DNA of 64,000 nucleotides. It comes from Saccharomyces mikatae IFO 1815. Taxonomy: Eukaryota; Ascomycota; Saccharomycetes; Saccharomycetales; Saccharomycetaceae. Below are positions 1 through 10,399 of the stretch, piece by piece; position 1 is the stretch's first letter, and each line of letters starts with the position of its first letter. A program made the position numbers and the translations under genes. The notes beneath the pieces were generated by a model that saw only the letters and a program-made list of their open reading frames with translations, had not been told where the DNA came from and did no database searches. The DNA is taken from assembly GCF_947241705.1 (NCBI RefSeq), contig NC_079268.1, forward strand, positions 682,001 through 746,000. Reading direction: 5' to 3'.

Positions 1-3000
1 CAGTTTAGGTCAGTCATATTAACAAGAAAGACGAAATTCTTCGGTAAACTCTCACCGGATTGAGTGGATTCAGGAGATCCTTTAACGTCATCACTGTCGC
101 TAAAAGATTTGAGCAAAACACTTGTTGAGGAGCCGAATTGCCAAGACATTAGTATGTTAGGGTTTTCCTTGTGATTATTGATACCTTCCAAATGACTGCG
201 GCTATAAGCACACTTTACATAAATCTCCGACGCAATACTAGAAAAAAGAACATTATGATGGCCAAAAAAAAAGAATAAATCCTGCAATTGTACCAAATTT
301 GAATGCATCAAATTATCAAAATCCTCCATGCATTTATATATTTCCTTGTTATGGGACTTTTCGCCACCTAATTCGTGTATATGCATTTGCAGGAGAGCTT
401 CAATGTAATCTTTTCTCTTTTCTATAGGAGGCAAAGATCCTTTAAGTAGCATTGATCTTGCCTTTATAGCAACTTCTTTCGTCCACTTGGATTCTAAGGT
501 TGCTAAATTATGTAAAAGAGTCCTGAATTTCAATGACACTTTAGATAAATCTTGACATAAGGGCTCATATTCGTGCAAAATTGAAATGACCAACTTATTC
601 TTTCCAGATACATTAGCATGCGATAAACTTATACTCATAACATCTTTTGGATTTCCTAAATCTTTTCTTCGCAGATCGAGTAAATTTCTTTCTTCATCCA
701 CATCATTATTTTCAAAAATTTTCTCAACAGCATGGTAACTGTTGATTAACCTCAAAAAAACTTCACATTCATGGTTAATCAAACCGTCACAATATCTTTC
801 ACTAATTTCAAGAAGCGGTTTCAAGGCAGCATAAAGGACTTGGTCACCCATACTTTCTTCCATGTAGTGGGTCATCAAGTTGTGCAGTTCCTTAGCAGGA
901 AAAGAAGCAGATTTTTCAACTAAATTTTCTAGTTCTTCATTCAATTGTCTTGGTAATCTATTACGTACTGCCGAGATTTGAGATCCCCATTCTGAATAAG
1001 GAAGCCTGTAATCTCTTAAGGTTTTTATCAACTCCTTTAAAGTTATTTCTATCGCGACGTTTTCATTATATCCCATGAGAATATTTTCTAACCTACGTGT
1101 TAAGGTTTTGAGTTTATGGACTGGTCGGCTACCTTCTATCAACGGTGGACCTAAAGCAGGTAACTCTCCATGGTACAAAAATGATTCGTTGACTTTGGAA
1201 GGTGCATCCAGAGTTAATTTGGCTACAACATCGCCAGCGTCAATAACGGAACCAGGCTGTCTTAACAATTCAATGATACCATCAGTCTTCGCTATTAAAG
1301 GCATCTGCATTTTCATGATTTCTATTTCGGCATACTGCTGTCCAGTTGAGACGTGGTCACCACTTGAAACCAGATATTTCATCAGTTTTCCTGGAGTTGG
1401 AGAGATCATACGAGTAGGGTTGAGTTCGGTTTCCAAAAATATAGTATTCGAATCTACAGAAAGTCTTGTACCTCCAATATCATCCTTCCAATAAACTGTG
1501 TGACATTTACCGTCAACGGATATCAATAGACAGTCGCTGGATAGTTTTTGAATATTAACTTCACATTGGGAATTATTAATAGAGAGTGTAAATTGCTCTT
1601 TAGATGATTGTGTAACAATGAACAAATACTTGTTGTTATTGAAAATAAAGTCAATAGGAAACTTTGTCTTCAGCAAATCTTTAGACGGAACTTGGCCTCT
1701 CCGTAATAATTGCAAGTACTTATTCCTTATTTCTTCTATGAAATTGTATGCTTTCATCGCTGCTCCACAAATAACAGCAAGCATATGATCTAATTTGTTA
1801 CCTGGGGACAGACCTCTCAGAATTATACTATCCAACCAACCAGTTGATATGTTGTTGCTATCGAAGTCCTGAGTCTCCAATAACTCAACCAAATATTCCA
1901 CAGGTGTTTTGAATTCTCCTCTAATGGAAAAATCTTTTAGAGCTAAAATCATGTTCTGCCTTGCATCCTGTCTATCATTTCCTATTGCGAATATATGGCC
2001 GAATTGAGAATCTGAAAATGAATGAATGGCACCATTATTTCCTACGGAAAAATAACCCCAAACGTTGGAAGAAGAACGAAAATTAAGCTCATGGAGCTTC
2101 CCAGTTGATGGTTTGAAACCTTCATTAGGATCTTCAGAAGTAATTCTACATGAAATACAATGTCCCTTAGGTGAAGGTCTTCTTAAATTTTTGAAGTCAA
2201 CCCAAGATGTTTCCATTGGATTTAAACCATAAAGTTTCCTGATATCACTTATCCTGTGCATAGGAATCCCCATAGCAATTTGCAGTTGTGCGGCAGGAAT
2301 ATTTACACCAGAGATCATTTCAGTGGTTGGATGCTCTACTTGTAATCTTGGGTTCAATTCTAAAAAATAAAATTTATCATCTTTTGGTGAATATAAATAT
2401 TCAACAGTGCCCGCAGAAACATAACCAACCAATTCACCTAAACGAATTGCAGCACGTTCCATCCTACGAAAAGTTTCAGGCTTGGTTATGGTCACGGGTG
2501 CCTCTTCTATAACTTTTTGATGCCGTCTTTGTATAGAACAATCTCTCCCAAACAATGTAACGTTAGTTCCATATTGATCAGCTAACAATTGCACTTCTAG
2601 ATGACGCGCATCTGTGACAACTTTCATAACAAACATTGGTGACCCGGGAGTCTCATTAACAGCTTGGCGATAATATGCAATAAAATCATCCTCCTTGTCC
2701 ACTTGTCTTATGCCTTTGCCTCCACCACCTTCAGATGCCTTAATCATTACAGGAAATCCTATTAATTTAGCCTTTTGCAAAGCATCCTCAGGTGAGGAGC
2801 AACATCCCTTCATATACACGTCATCTGGAACAGATACGTATCTGGTTTGGTTGTCAATTTGAATAGTGTCTAAACGTGAACCGGACCAAGGAATACACGG
2901 GATTTTAGCGCTTTGAGCTATAATAGTGGAAGAAATTTTGTCGCCTAGAGATCTCATTGCGTGTCCAGGAGGACCAATGAACACTATTTTCCTTTGTGAA

Positions 3001-3752
3001 CTAGCCAGTAGCTCAGGCAAATACGGGTTCTCGGAGGCATGTCCCCACCCAGCCCAAACCGCATCCACATTTGTTTGCTGAGCTACCTCCAATATCAAAT
3101 CTATATTGGCATAATTATTATTATTCGTACCACCTGGAACTTGTACATACTGGTCCGCCATTCTAATATACTCTGAATTTGCTAGTAAATCATGTGGTGT
3201 GGCCATTACCACGAATTTTATGATCTTTTCATCATTGAATGTTTCGTATGCCCACTTTCTTATCGATCTCATCTCCTTCACGGCAGCAATACCATTGTTT
3301 GCTATTAAAATCTTTGAAATAACTGTATGACCACCGTGTGATTCAACAAAATCCTTTAATATTGAAGGTGGTGAATTTTTCACAGTATTTAGCCCTATGA
3401 ACTGGGGCGGTAATCGAGCATGTTTATGCATATTCCGGTGAACATAACTGGAATACCCCCTTTTAGAGGGCAAATGTAAATTTATACGGGATGAATGCCT
3501 GTAGGAATGGACATGGGTGTGTTTACTGTATACTGAACGATGTCCTTTCAAATATACTACCAGACTACCCGTTATATTGTAGATTGGACAAAAATCCAAA
3601 TATAACGCGAGCTTGTACTGTCCTATTCGAATGCAAGTAATTGTGAATGTGATATTATATAAACGATAACGTGCCCGCCAGATCTCGTTACTTTGACCAG
3701 AGTGTAATTGTATGTATTCTCTTCCCATTGAAGATGACTTCTTCGTTATCAT
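1..3752 (-). CDS. HFA1: Mitochondrial acetyl-CoA carboxylase, N-terminal half (cut by window edge)
   Basis: Makes malonyl-CoA in the mitochondrial matrix for type II fatty acid and lipoate synthesis. The minus-strand frame is open from 3752 to the left edge (about 1250 codons, checked codon by codon), so the carboxyltransferase half lies outside. In order I see a basic leader of about 160 codons; the biotin carboxylase core, beginning near ILIANNGIAAVKEMRS around 3270-3330; the ATP-grasp loop GGGGKGIR around 2710-2735; and the biotin attachment motif EIMKMQMP with the Lys codon at 1311-1313. Position next to ERG12 separates it from its cytosolic paralogue ACC1. The start is uncertain: in-frame ATGs lie at 3752, 3728, 3431 and 3272, and an ATT with A at -3 lies at 3641, close to the AUU start known in S. 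cerevisiae. I give the longest frame; a TGA directly precedes it. Confidence 0.95.
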   Translation of the reverse strand, partial: MITKKSSSMGREYIQLHSGQSNEIWRARYRLYNITFTITCIRIGQYKLALYLDFCPIYNITGSLVVYLKGHRSVYSKHTHVHSYRHSSRINLHLPSKRGYSSYVHRNMHKHARLPPQFIGLNTVKNSPPSILKDFVESHGGHTVISKILIANNGIAAVKEMRSIRKWAYETFNDEKIIKFVVMATPHDLLANSEYIRMADQYVQVPGGTNNNNYANIDLILEVAQQTNVDAVWAGWGHASENPYLPELLASSQRKIVFIGPPGHAMRSLGDKISSTIIAQSAKIPCIPWSGSRLDTIQIDNQTRYVSVPDDVYMKGCCSSPEDALQKAKLIGFPVMIKASEGGGGKGIRQVDKEDDFIAYYRQAVNETPGSPMFVMKVVTDARHLEVQLLADQYGTNVTLFGRDCSIQRRHQKVIEEAPVTITKPETFRRMERAAIRLGELVGYVSAGTVEYLYSPKDDKFYFLELNPRLQVEHPTTEMISGVNIPAAQLQIAMGIPMHRISDIRKLYGLNPMETSWVDFKNLRRPSPKGHCISCRITSEDPNEGFKPSTGKLHELNFRSSSNVWGYFSVGNNGAIHSFSDSQFGHIFAIGNDRQDARQNMILALKDFSIRGEFKTPVEYLVELLETQDFDSNNISTGWLDSIILRGLSPGNKLDHMLAVICGAAMKAYNFIEEIRNKYLQLLRRGQVPSKDLLKTKFPIDFIFNNNKYLFIVTQSSKEQFTLSINNSQCEVNIQKLSSDCLLISVDGKCHTVYWKDDIGGTRLSVDSNTIFLETELNPTRMISPTPGKLMKYLVSSGDHVSTGQQYAEIEIMKMQMPLIAKTDGIIELLRQPGSVIDAGDVVAKLTLDAPSKVNESFLYHGELPALGPPLIEGSRPVHKLKTLTRRLENILMGYNENVAIEITLKELIKTLRDYRLPYSEWGSQISAVRNRLPRQLNEELENLVEKSASFPAKELHNLMTHYMEESMGDQVLYAALKPLLEISERYCDGLINHECEVFLRLINSYHAVEKIFENNDVDEERNLLDLRRKDLGNPKDVMSISLSHANVSGKNKLVISILHEYEPLCQDLSKVSLKFRTLLHNLATLESKWTKEVAIKARSMLLKGSLPPIEKRKDYIEALLQMHIHELGGEKSHNKEIYKCMEDFDNLMHSNLVQLQDLFFFFGHHNVLFSSIASEIYVKCAYSRSHLEGINNHKENPNILMSWQFGSSTSVLLKSFSDSDDVKGSPESTQSGESLPKNFVFLVNMTDLN

Positions 3753-4177
3753 TCATATATTATTCATCTTTTCTTCTCATCTGCCGCCGATCCAGGTTGG
3801 TTACCCTAACAGCGGCACTATTGAATAACGCCTTTATTGCTTATGACAGCAATAAAAGAGATATTCCTCCTATTCCGTTAATGAAAAATTGGCAATAGTC
3901 TTATATCTCCTTATTATCTTTCAAATGCGATGATGATTATGTTTAAAGAGGTATTTTGTGTTAGTTCTGAGCCAACGTGTATTTTATCGGTTGTAATTGT
4001 TCTGACAATTTTCGGCCTTCGTTTGGCTGTCGCACTGAAATCTTCGACAGCTATCGAAGAATGGTACAAAGATATGCTTATAAAGATTGATGGACGGTGC
4101 TTCTAATTTCTAGTCCATTGGTGTTCTTCTCAGTACAAACGTTCAAATCTGCACATCTACGTACAGAAATTTTTGAT
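3753..4177. promoter_or_regulatory. Divergent HFA1-ERG12 intergenic region
   Basis: About 425 bp between the HFA1 leader and the ERG12 ATG, which must hold both promoters. It contains two short inverted repeats (AATTGT/ACAATT at 3995-4010 and TCTTCGA/TCGAAGA at 4041-4060). I recognise no sterol-response element (TCGTATA) or other named factor site. The open frame on the plus strand at 3671-3898 starts with GTG and lies antisense to the HFA1 leader, so I do not call it a gene. Confidence 0.5.
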
Positions 4178-5509
4178 ATGTCATTACCATTCCTTACTTC
4201 AGCTCCGGGCAAGGTGATCATTTTTGGTGAACACTCTGCTGTATACAACAAGCCTGCCGTTGCTGCCAGTGTGTCTGCATTGAGGACCTACCTACTAATA
4301 AGCGAGTCCTCCACTCCAGACACCATTGAATTAGACTTCCCTGATATCAGCTTCAATCACAAATGGTCCATCAACGATTTCAACGCTATCACCAAGGATC
4401 AAACAAACTCCCAAAAATTGGCTAAGGCGCAGCAAGCCACTGATGGTTTATCCCACGAACTCGTTAACCTTTTAGATCCATTGCTGGCTCAATTGTCAGA
4501 GTCTTTCCATCACCATGCAGCATTCTGTTTTCTGTACATGTTTGTTTGCTTATGTCCACATGCAAAGAATATTAAGTTCTCATTGAAATCTACTTTACCC
4601 ATCGGCGCTGGGTTGGGCTCTAGCGCCTCTATTTCCGTGTCTTTAGCATTGGCTATGGCCTACTTGGGTGGGTTGGTTGCGTCTAATGATTTAGAAAAGT
4701 TGTCGGAAAACGATAAACATATAGTGAATCAATGGGCCTTTATAGGTGAAAAGTGTATTCATGGTACTCCTTCAGGAATAGACAACGCAGTGGCCACCTA
4801 CGGGAATGCCTTACTATTTGAAAAAGATTCCCACAAGGGAACAATCAACACAAACAACTTTAAATTTCTAGACGATTTCCCAGCCATCCCGATGATTTTA
4901 ACTTATACTAGAATTCCAAGGTCTACCAAAGACCTAGTGGCTAATGTTCGTGTTTTGGTAACTGAGAAATTCCCTGAAGTTATGAGACCAATATTGGACG
5001 CTATGGGTGAATGTGCTTTACAAGGCTTAGAGGTCATGACCAAATTAAGCAAATGCACAGGTACCGATGAAGAGGCTACAGAAACCAATAATGAATTGTA
5101 TGAACAACTACTTGATCTAATAAGAGTAAATCATGGATTACTTGTCTCTATTGGTGTCTCTCATCCTGGATTAGAACTCATTAAGAATCTAAGCGATGAT
5201 CTAAGAATTGGTTCCACAAAACTGACTGGTGCTGGTGGAGGCGGTTGCTCATTAACTTTGTTACGCAGAGATATTACTCAAGAACAAATAAATACTTTCA
5301 AAAAAAAACTTCAAAGTGATTTTAGCTATGAAACATTTGAAACAGATTTGGGTGGTACCGGCTGCTGTTTGTTAAGTGCAAAATATTTGAATATGAATTC
5401 TCAAGTTAAAAACCAAATTTTCGAATTATTCGAAGACAAAACTACTACGAAGCAACAAATTGACCATTTATTATTACCAGGAAGCACAAAACTACCATGG
5501 ACCTCATGA
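4178..5509 (+). CDS. ERG12: Mevalonate kinase
   Basis: Phosphorylates mevalonate to 5-phosphomevalonate in the cytosol, early in isoprenoid and sterol synthesis. The 443 residues equal the S. cerevisiae length. GHMP-kinase signatures are clear: the N-terminal SAPGKVIIFGEH segment (residues 8-19), the ATP-binding PIGAGLGSSASIS motif (141-153), GTPSGIDNAVATYG with the likely catalytic Asp202, and the C-terminal KLTGAGGGGCSL motif. The frame is open 27 codons further upstream but without an ATG, so the start is the ATG before SLPFLTSAPGK. ERG8, which acts next in the pathway, lies 26 kb downstream on the same strand. Confidence 0.97.
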   Translation: MSLPFLTSAPGKVIIFGEHSAVYNKPAVAASVSALRTYLLISESSTPDTIELDFPDISFNHKWSINDFNAITKDQTNSQKLAKAQQATDGLSHELVNLLDPLLAQLSESFHHHAAFCFLYMFVCLCPHAKNIKFSLKSTLPIGAGLGSSASISVSLALAMAYLGGLVASNDLEKLSENDKHIVNQWAFIGEKCIHGTPSGIDNAVATYGNALLFEKDSHKGTINTNNFKFLDDFPAIPMILTYTRIPRSTKDLVANVRVLVTEKFPEVMRPILDAMGECALQGLEVMTKLSKCTGTDEEATETNNELYEQLLDLIRVNHGLLVSIGVSHPGLELIKNLSDDLRIGSTKLTGAGGGGCSLTLLRRDITQEQINTFKKKLQSDFSYETFETDLGGTGCCLLSAKYLNMNSQVKNQIFELFEDKTTTKQQIDHLLLPGSTKLPWTS

Positions 5510-5609
5510 GATAATTGGTCGTTACCATTATTTATCATATATTTTGATCTTGACTGTGGTTAAATTCTATGTAATTTAGATAGAAACAAAACAAAAAAAT
5601 GCTCAAGTA

Positions 5610-6989
5610 TTATTCCAAACCCTCAAAAACAGTGTGGAATTTAAGTAAGCCATAATACCCTTGATACATAGACTCGTAATCGGTTAAATAGCCATTCAAT
5701 CCTTCAGAATAATCCACCTCATATGACTCAAAAAGATCCCTCCACCCACGAATTTTACGCAATCGGTACAATTCATCACCGGTAAATTGGACCAGAGGTT
5801 TGGTACCATATTTCAAAGGCCCCACATTGATCCAATGCAGTTCCTTACAATACTTTCTTAACGCTTCAATACTCGTTAAATAATCAAAAACATTCTCTGC
5901 AGTATCTATAAAGTATGCACTACAAATAATAATCTTATCATAGTCTTTCGCATCAGGAGAATATCGTGTAAAGTCCCCCCATAATGAATCCAAATTACTG
6001 CATTGACGAAGTTTGCTCAGGTCTGCCGTTAAACTTCTCAGCTGGTTATCAAGCACTGTCTGGCCTGAATATTGTTGTATGAAAGGGCGTATTTTAACAT
6101 CATTCTTACATTCGAGGGCAAATAGGTTACATATGTACATCAAAGCTGATAATTCAATGGAATCGACCTGTATGTGGGGGAAATTGCTAGCGAGACAGTG
6201 AGATAGTCCACCTACGCCAGCCCCAGGAATCACGATAAGAATTTTTTCGTTCATAGCCTCAGGTCTGACGACATGATGTCTAATTCTATCAATTATGAAC
6301 TCCTGTAAAGGATATCTTTCCTTGCTATAGTAGGGACTGAAATCCCGACATAAGTGTGCTAATGCTTCATGTACCGTATTTTGGCTTCCTCGAGACAACA
6401 CTATTGGAAATACGGAGTCCTGATTCAATTGGACCAGTTGGTCATCTTTTATCTCATAGCCATGTTCTCTACATATTTTCTCTATCTGTTCTATGAATAC
6501 TCTGTCGCCTTCATTGGAGTGCATCAATTTCATTAAGGTAAACTCAATTATCTTGTCGATTATTTTTGCGTTTTCCCGAATACCCTCATTGTTCTTTACT
6601 AATTTAGTAAAATAACCTAATTTTCGCAACTGATCTTCTGAAATTCCGTCGACTTGCTTTGCTCTCTGAAACAAAAGAGTATTGTAGCTTTCCCCTCTTA
6701 CTCGATACTCATGTAAACGGATTAAATTCTGCTTCAATTCAAAAAGAGTAGGAATTCTGGAAATAATTTTACCAAAATTTGGTTGATAGGTACTCGATGG
6801 TTCCTTATTACGAATTAATTTCAGGGAAGGTGATGAAACATTGACTTCTTGAGTTTGATTTGATTTTTTTGATAATAACTTTTCAACGTTTGATACAAAC
6901 CATTCCTGGAGCGACTTATTTTGCCTGAGTAGCGTCATCAGAATTACCACAAGGCCTAAAATTATATTGGATGCCAGTGAGCTAACCAT
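5610..6989 (-). CDS. Putative SAM-dependent methyltransferase, carnosine N-methyltransferase-like (YMR209C)
   Basis: A 459-residue protein matching YMR209C. A hydrophobic segment at the extreme N-terminus (residues 1-22, VSSLASNIILGLVVILMTLL) looks like a membrane anchor. The C-terminal half carries the N2227/CARNMT1-type methyltransferase fold, with a SAM-binding loop IPGAGVGGLSH (around 6195-6240) and the family's C-terminal KYGTKPLVQFTGDEL segment. Substrate unknown. The frame stays open 32 codons upstream to a GTG, with no ATG; I chose the ATG that begins the membrane segment. It shares a promoter of about 230 bp with MGL2 and converges on ERG12. The gene is certain by synteny; the enzyme activity is inferred from the fold. 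Confidence 0.88.
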   Translation of the reverse strand: MVSSLASNIILGLVVILMTLLRQNKSLQEWFVSNVEKLLSKKSNQTQEVNVSSPSLKLIRNKEPSSTYQPNFGKIISRIPTLFELKQNLIRLHEYRVRGESYNTLLFQRAKQVDGISEDQLRKLGYFTKLVKNNEGIRENAKIIDKIIEFTLMKLMHSNEGDRVFIEQIEKICREHGYEIKDDQLVQLNQDSVFPIVLSRGSQNTVHEALAHLCRDFSPYYSKERYPLQEFIIDRIRHHVVRPEAMNEKILIVIPGAGVGGLSHCLASNFPHIQVDSIELSALMYICNLFALECKNDVKIRPFIQQYSGQTVLDNQLRSLTADLSKLRQCSNLDSLWGDFTRYSPDAKDYDKIIICSAYFIDTAENVFDYLTSIEALRKYCKELHWINVGPLKYGTKPLVQFTGDELYRLRKIRGWRDLFESYEVDYSEGLNGYLTDYESMYQGYYGLLKFHTVFEGLE

Positions 6990-7216
6990 TATTATTCCTT
7001 GATCTTTTATAGCATGTTTTTGCCTCTTAGCATTCAATATAGTTAATTGTTCATATGAAATATCGTTTACTTTTTTTACGGGCACTTCGTACTTAACCCC
7101 GAAAAGTAATATGGATCTTAAAAGGGTCCCAGTTATAAAGAAGTTCGATAAAAACCAAATACAATTCTATTGTACAGCTGTATTATATAAGCACTGGTAA
7201 ATTTCCAGAGACGAGC

Positions 7217-8563
7217 ATGCGTCTAAAAGAATTATTGCCCAATTTTTTGATCGTTCATCAGGAAACCCCTGAGGATCCTATTGTATTCAAGCCCGCTGAT
7301 AAACGAGAGGATGACAATAAGATTACTATCCCTGAACTAATAAGCGCTAAAGTTCCGGAGCTGGCTGACGGTGCTACTGATACCTTATATGGTTTACTGG
7401 TCAACGGCCATTTACAGACCGCATATGGCTCATTTAGGCACTTTGACAATATAGATAAAGTCCAATATAAAAGATTGATAATCAAATACCCACATGGAGG
7501 CGAAGGAACTGTAGATTTTGCCGTACACGATAAAGGTAACAAAAGAAGAAAAGTGGAGAAAGAATATATGCCCACAAATCAACCGGTTTTTGACGGAGAC
7601 TTGAGACGTAGATACTCGTACTATTCCCCTGATGATCCTAAACTGAAATCAGACGATGCAAAGCCCATGCTTATTATTCTTCATGGATTGACAGGAGGGT
7701 CCAGGGAAAGCTATGTAAGAGCAATTGTTCACGAAATCACCACGAAGTATGACTTCGAAGCATGTGTGTTTAACGCAAGAGGATGCTGTTACTCTGCAAT
7801 CACAACACCTCTATTATACAACGGCGGTTGGACTAACGATATAAGATACTGTGTTAATGACTTGAGGAAAAGATTTCCGAATAGAAAGTTCTATATGATG
7901 GGGTTTTCGTTGGGCGCATCAATAATGACGAATTATTTGGGAGAAGAGTCCGATCGTACAAAGATTGAATGCGCTATTTCCGTGAGTAATCCTTTTGACT
8001 TATACAACTCGGCCTATTTTATTAACAGTACGCCAATGGGGTCACGGTTTTACTCACCGGCATTGGGTCACAATTTGCTGCGTATGGTTCGAAACCATCT
8101 TTCTGTCTTGGAAGAAAACCCCAATTTTAAAACTACTATCGAGCAAAATTTGAAAAAGATTCGGACAGTAAAACAATTTGATAATTTGTTGACAGGGCCA
8201 ATGTTTGGATATAAGAATGCGGAGGAGTATTATAAGAATGCTTCATCATATAAGAGAATACCTGGGATCAGAACTCCCTTTATAGCTCTGCACGCTCAGG
8301 ACGACCCAATTGTCGGAGGTGATCTTCCCATAAACCGAATAAAATCCAATCCATACACTTTGCTTCTCGAAACTTCAACCGGAGGACATGTTGGATGGTT
8401 TAAAGATAGGTCCGGCAAAAGGTGGTACGCAGAGCCGCTGTGCAGATTATTGAAGGTATTCCACGACGAAATTACATTAAAAGGCTTAAAACCTGACTTA
8501 GACGGTGTGAAACTCCCAAATCCCAACTGTGAGCGTATAGCAACAACCTTTCCCACGAAGTAG
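7217..8563 (+). CDS. MGL2: Alpha/beta hydrolase, monoacylglycerol lipase / acyltransferase family (YMR210W)
   Basis: A 448-residue member of the yeast Eeb1/Eht1/Mgl2 hydrolase family (ABHD1/3-like), implicated in monoacylglycerol breakdown and lipid remodelling. Visible parts are the oxyanion-loop motif HGLTGGS (156-162), the nucleophile elbow GFSLG with Ser231, the acid-loop segment ALHAQDDPIVGG and the late GGHVGW segment with the likely catalytic His. A basic stretch KGNKRRKVEKE lies near residues 106-116. It starts at the first ATG of the frame and is divergent from YMR209C. In vivo substrate preference between ester synthesis and hydrolysis cannot be read from sequence. Confidence 0.93.
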   Translation: MRLKELLPNFLIVHQETPEDPIVFKPADKREDDNKITIPELISAKVPELADGATDTLYGLLVNGHLQTAYGSFRHFDNIDKVQYKRLIIKYPHGGEGTVDFAVHDKGNKRRKVEKEYMPTNQPVFDGDLRRRYSYYSPDDPKLKSDDAKPMLIILHGLTGGSRESYVRAIVHEITTKYDFEACVFNARGCCYSAITTPLLYNGGWTNDIRYCVNDLRKRFPNRKFYMMGFSLGASIMTNYLGEESDRTKIECAISVSNPFDLYNSAYFINSTPMGSRFYSPALGHNLLRMVRNHLSVLEENPNFKTTIEQNLKKIRTVKQFDNLLTGPMFGYKNAEEYYKNASSYKRIPGIRTPFIALHAQDDPIVGGDLPINRIKSNPYTLLLETSTGGHVGWFKDRSGKRWYAEPLCRLLKVFHDEITLKGLKPDLDGVKLPNPNCERIATTFPTK

Positions 8564-8791
8564 TTTTGTAAATATGTTTTATTTAGACGTATAATCTTTC
8601 GTTTTTTTGATTTGTGTAGTATTCTTATTTTAGAATGGAAACAGAAAACGCAACGCCAAACTTAAAAAAAAAATTTCAAAAGGAACTAAAGGTGATCGAT
8701 GAGATGAACTTAAATCTCGAAAGGAGGGGCTCTTTATTTATGGAACTAAGTCTATAACTAAGTCTATTACAATCAGACAAGGATACTTAAA

Positions 8792-10219
8792 ATGCATGAA
8801 GTAGTGACAATATCAGTTTCCCAAAGAGCTAATCATTTAACCACTCAATTTTTCAATATACAGGAGGGCTATTTGCAACTGTCCAAGGAACAGCAAATTA
8901 ATGACTCTAAAATTTTTCTGAACCCGACTATAGACAAAGTTTCGAAAACAATATCATTTGCACCACGTGCATTACTTTGGGATGCACGTACAGGTAATGG
9001 TTCACTAGGAACATATCAATACTCAGATACCCAAGATTATCATTTTGGCAATGAGGATAAGTTAGAGGCTCAGACAGTTATAAAGACTCACCCAGTCATA
9101 CCCAAATCGGATTACCAGAGTGCTTTAGATGCAGGAGTACCGCTACCCAGTTTGAACAAAAAAAATACGAACTATTGGTCTGATTACTCGAAGCTGATAT
9201 ATAGTCCCTCAAGTTTCAATACACTGAAGGATTGGTACCATGACGTTGCGAATCCTAATCAACCTGACTTTCAGAACTTAGGAGAGCGAAGGTTTGACAG
9301 ATATTCTACTGGTTATGACGAATTTACCGAAAATTACTTGCAAGACTTTTTTGATGGAAATTTACACACAGAATTGGAAAAGTGTGACACCTTACAAGGG
9401 CTAAATATTGTCACTGATGTAGAGAGTGGATGGGGTGGGGTTTCTAGTGCTTTACTATTGGAATTGAGAAATGAATTGCCAAAAAAGACATTTTTTTCAT
9501 GGGGGCACAATGAGGACGATCCATTCACAGGTGATTTTCCTTTGAAAAGACTAAATAAGAAATGGGTTCAAATCATTTCGAACAAATTAAGAAGTACAAT
9601 AAATATTATGCAAGAGTCTGATCTTTATTTCCCATTGTACGCCCCTTCTGGGCTAACTAATTGGGAGATTGCTGGTAAGAACTGCAGAATTTTGGATTCT
9701 ATAAACGCAACAATTTCTCAAAGTGACCTTGAACAAAGAAAGACAATGGATTATTTAACCACTGCCATCACCTTAGGGGATTCGTCAAGGAATATGGTAA
9801 CTGAAATGGTTATCGGAAATAACGATTACTCATTCTGTTCTCGAATAATCCCCTTCAAGAATAGCCATACACATAACAATGCCCATGTTTTCTCAAGAAG
9901 TATTGTTGCCAGAGGTAATGAAAAGTGTCGAAATCATCCAAACTTCGATTGTCGGAGCAAAGTGGTTGAAATGTATACACATAAGTATTTCCCATCTGAT
10001 ACAATACCGACTGAATTTTCCGATGATCGTGAATTTTCCCTGGAATTAAATTCTTCTGAAAAATGTCGAGATATATTTAAGCATTGGTATGAATTTGTAG
10101 TAAGATACTTCAAAAATGATAATGACAGAGAAGAGTTAAAGAACCAACTTTGCGATTACGCCTCAGCGTACGAATCTGGGTGGTACGAGGACGATGATTC
10201 ATGTGACGATGATATGTGA
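8792..10219 (+). CDS. DML1: Misato-like protein for mitochondrial DNA inheritance
   Basis: Yeast homologue of Drosophila Misato, a protein with tubulin/FtsZ-like segments needed for mitochondrial DNA partitioning and morphology. It has 475 residues. The N-terminal segment [20 protein letters not shown] and the glycine-rich [15 protein letters not shown] segment (about residues 207-221, tubulin signature-like) support the family. The C-terminus is very acidic (DDDSCDDDM). A 228-bp spacer separates it from MGL2 on the same strand; its 3' end faces EFR3. Confidence 0.94.
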   Translation: MHEVVTISVSQRANHLTTQFFNIQEGYLQLSKEQQINDSKIFLNPTIDKVSKTISFAPRALLWDARTGNGSLGTYQYSDTQDYHFGNEDKLEAQTVIKTHPVIPKSDYQSALDAGVPLPSLNKKNTNYWSDYSKLIYSPSSFNTLKDWYHDVANPNQPDFQNLGERRFDRYSTGYDEFTENYLQDFFDGNLHTELEKCDTLQGLNIVTDVESGWGGVSSALLLELRNELPKKTFFSWGHNEDDPFTGDFPLKRLNKKWVQIISNKLRSTINIMQESDLYFPLYAPSGLTNWEIAGKNCRILDSINATISQSDLEQRKTMDYLTTAITLGDSSRNMVTEMVIGNNDYSFCSRIIPFKNSHTHNNAHVFSRSIVARGNEKCRNHPNFDCRSKVVEMYTHKYFPSDTIPTEFSDDREFSLELNSSEKCRDIFKHWYEFVVRYFKNDNDREELKNQLCDYASAYESGWYEDDDSCDDDM

Positions 10220-10399
10220 TTGGCATTTTAGAACTATTTGTCGCTTCCTCTCGCTGAAGCGAACGCAGCAAACTTCGCCCATTTGAAGTTTTAACTTCAC
10301 TTTTAGATTTATATCTACGTAAATTACATTAATTAAAGTCATGCTACATTACTCTCCAACTTGAAGGCTTCTATAATCGCCCACCAAAAACTAAAAATA

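Noticed and set aside
1075-2512. Plus-strand frames of 139 and 74 codons
   Set aside because: They lie antisense to the continuous HFA1 reading frame on the minus strand.
3671-3898. 75-codon plus-strand frame in the HFA1-ERG12 promoter
   Set aside because: Begins with GTG, not ATG, and is antisense to the HFA1 leader.
10284-10299. Inverted repeat TGAAGTT-TT-AACTTCA between convergent DML1 and EFR3
   Set aside because: Could look like a hairpin terminator, but yeast Pol II does not use these, and a 7-bp AT-rich repeat is expected by chance.
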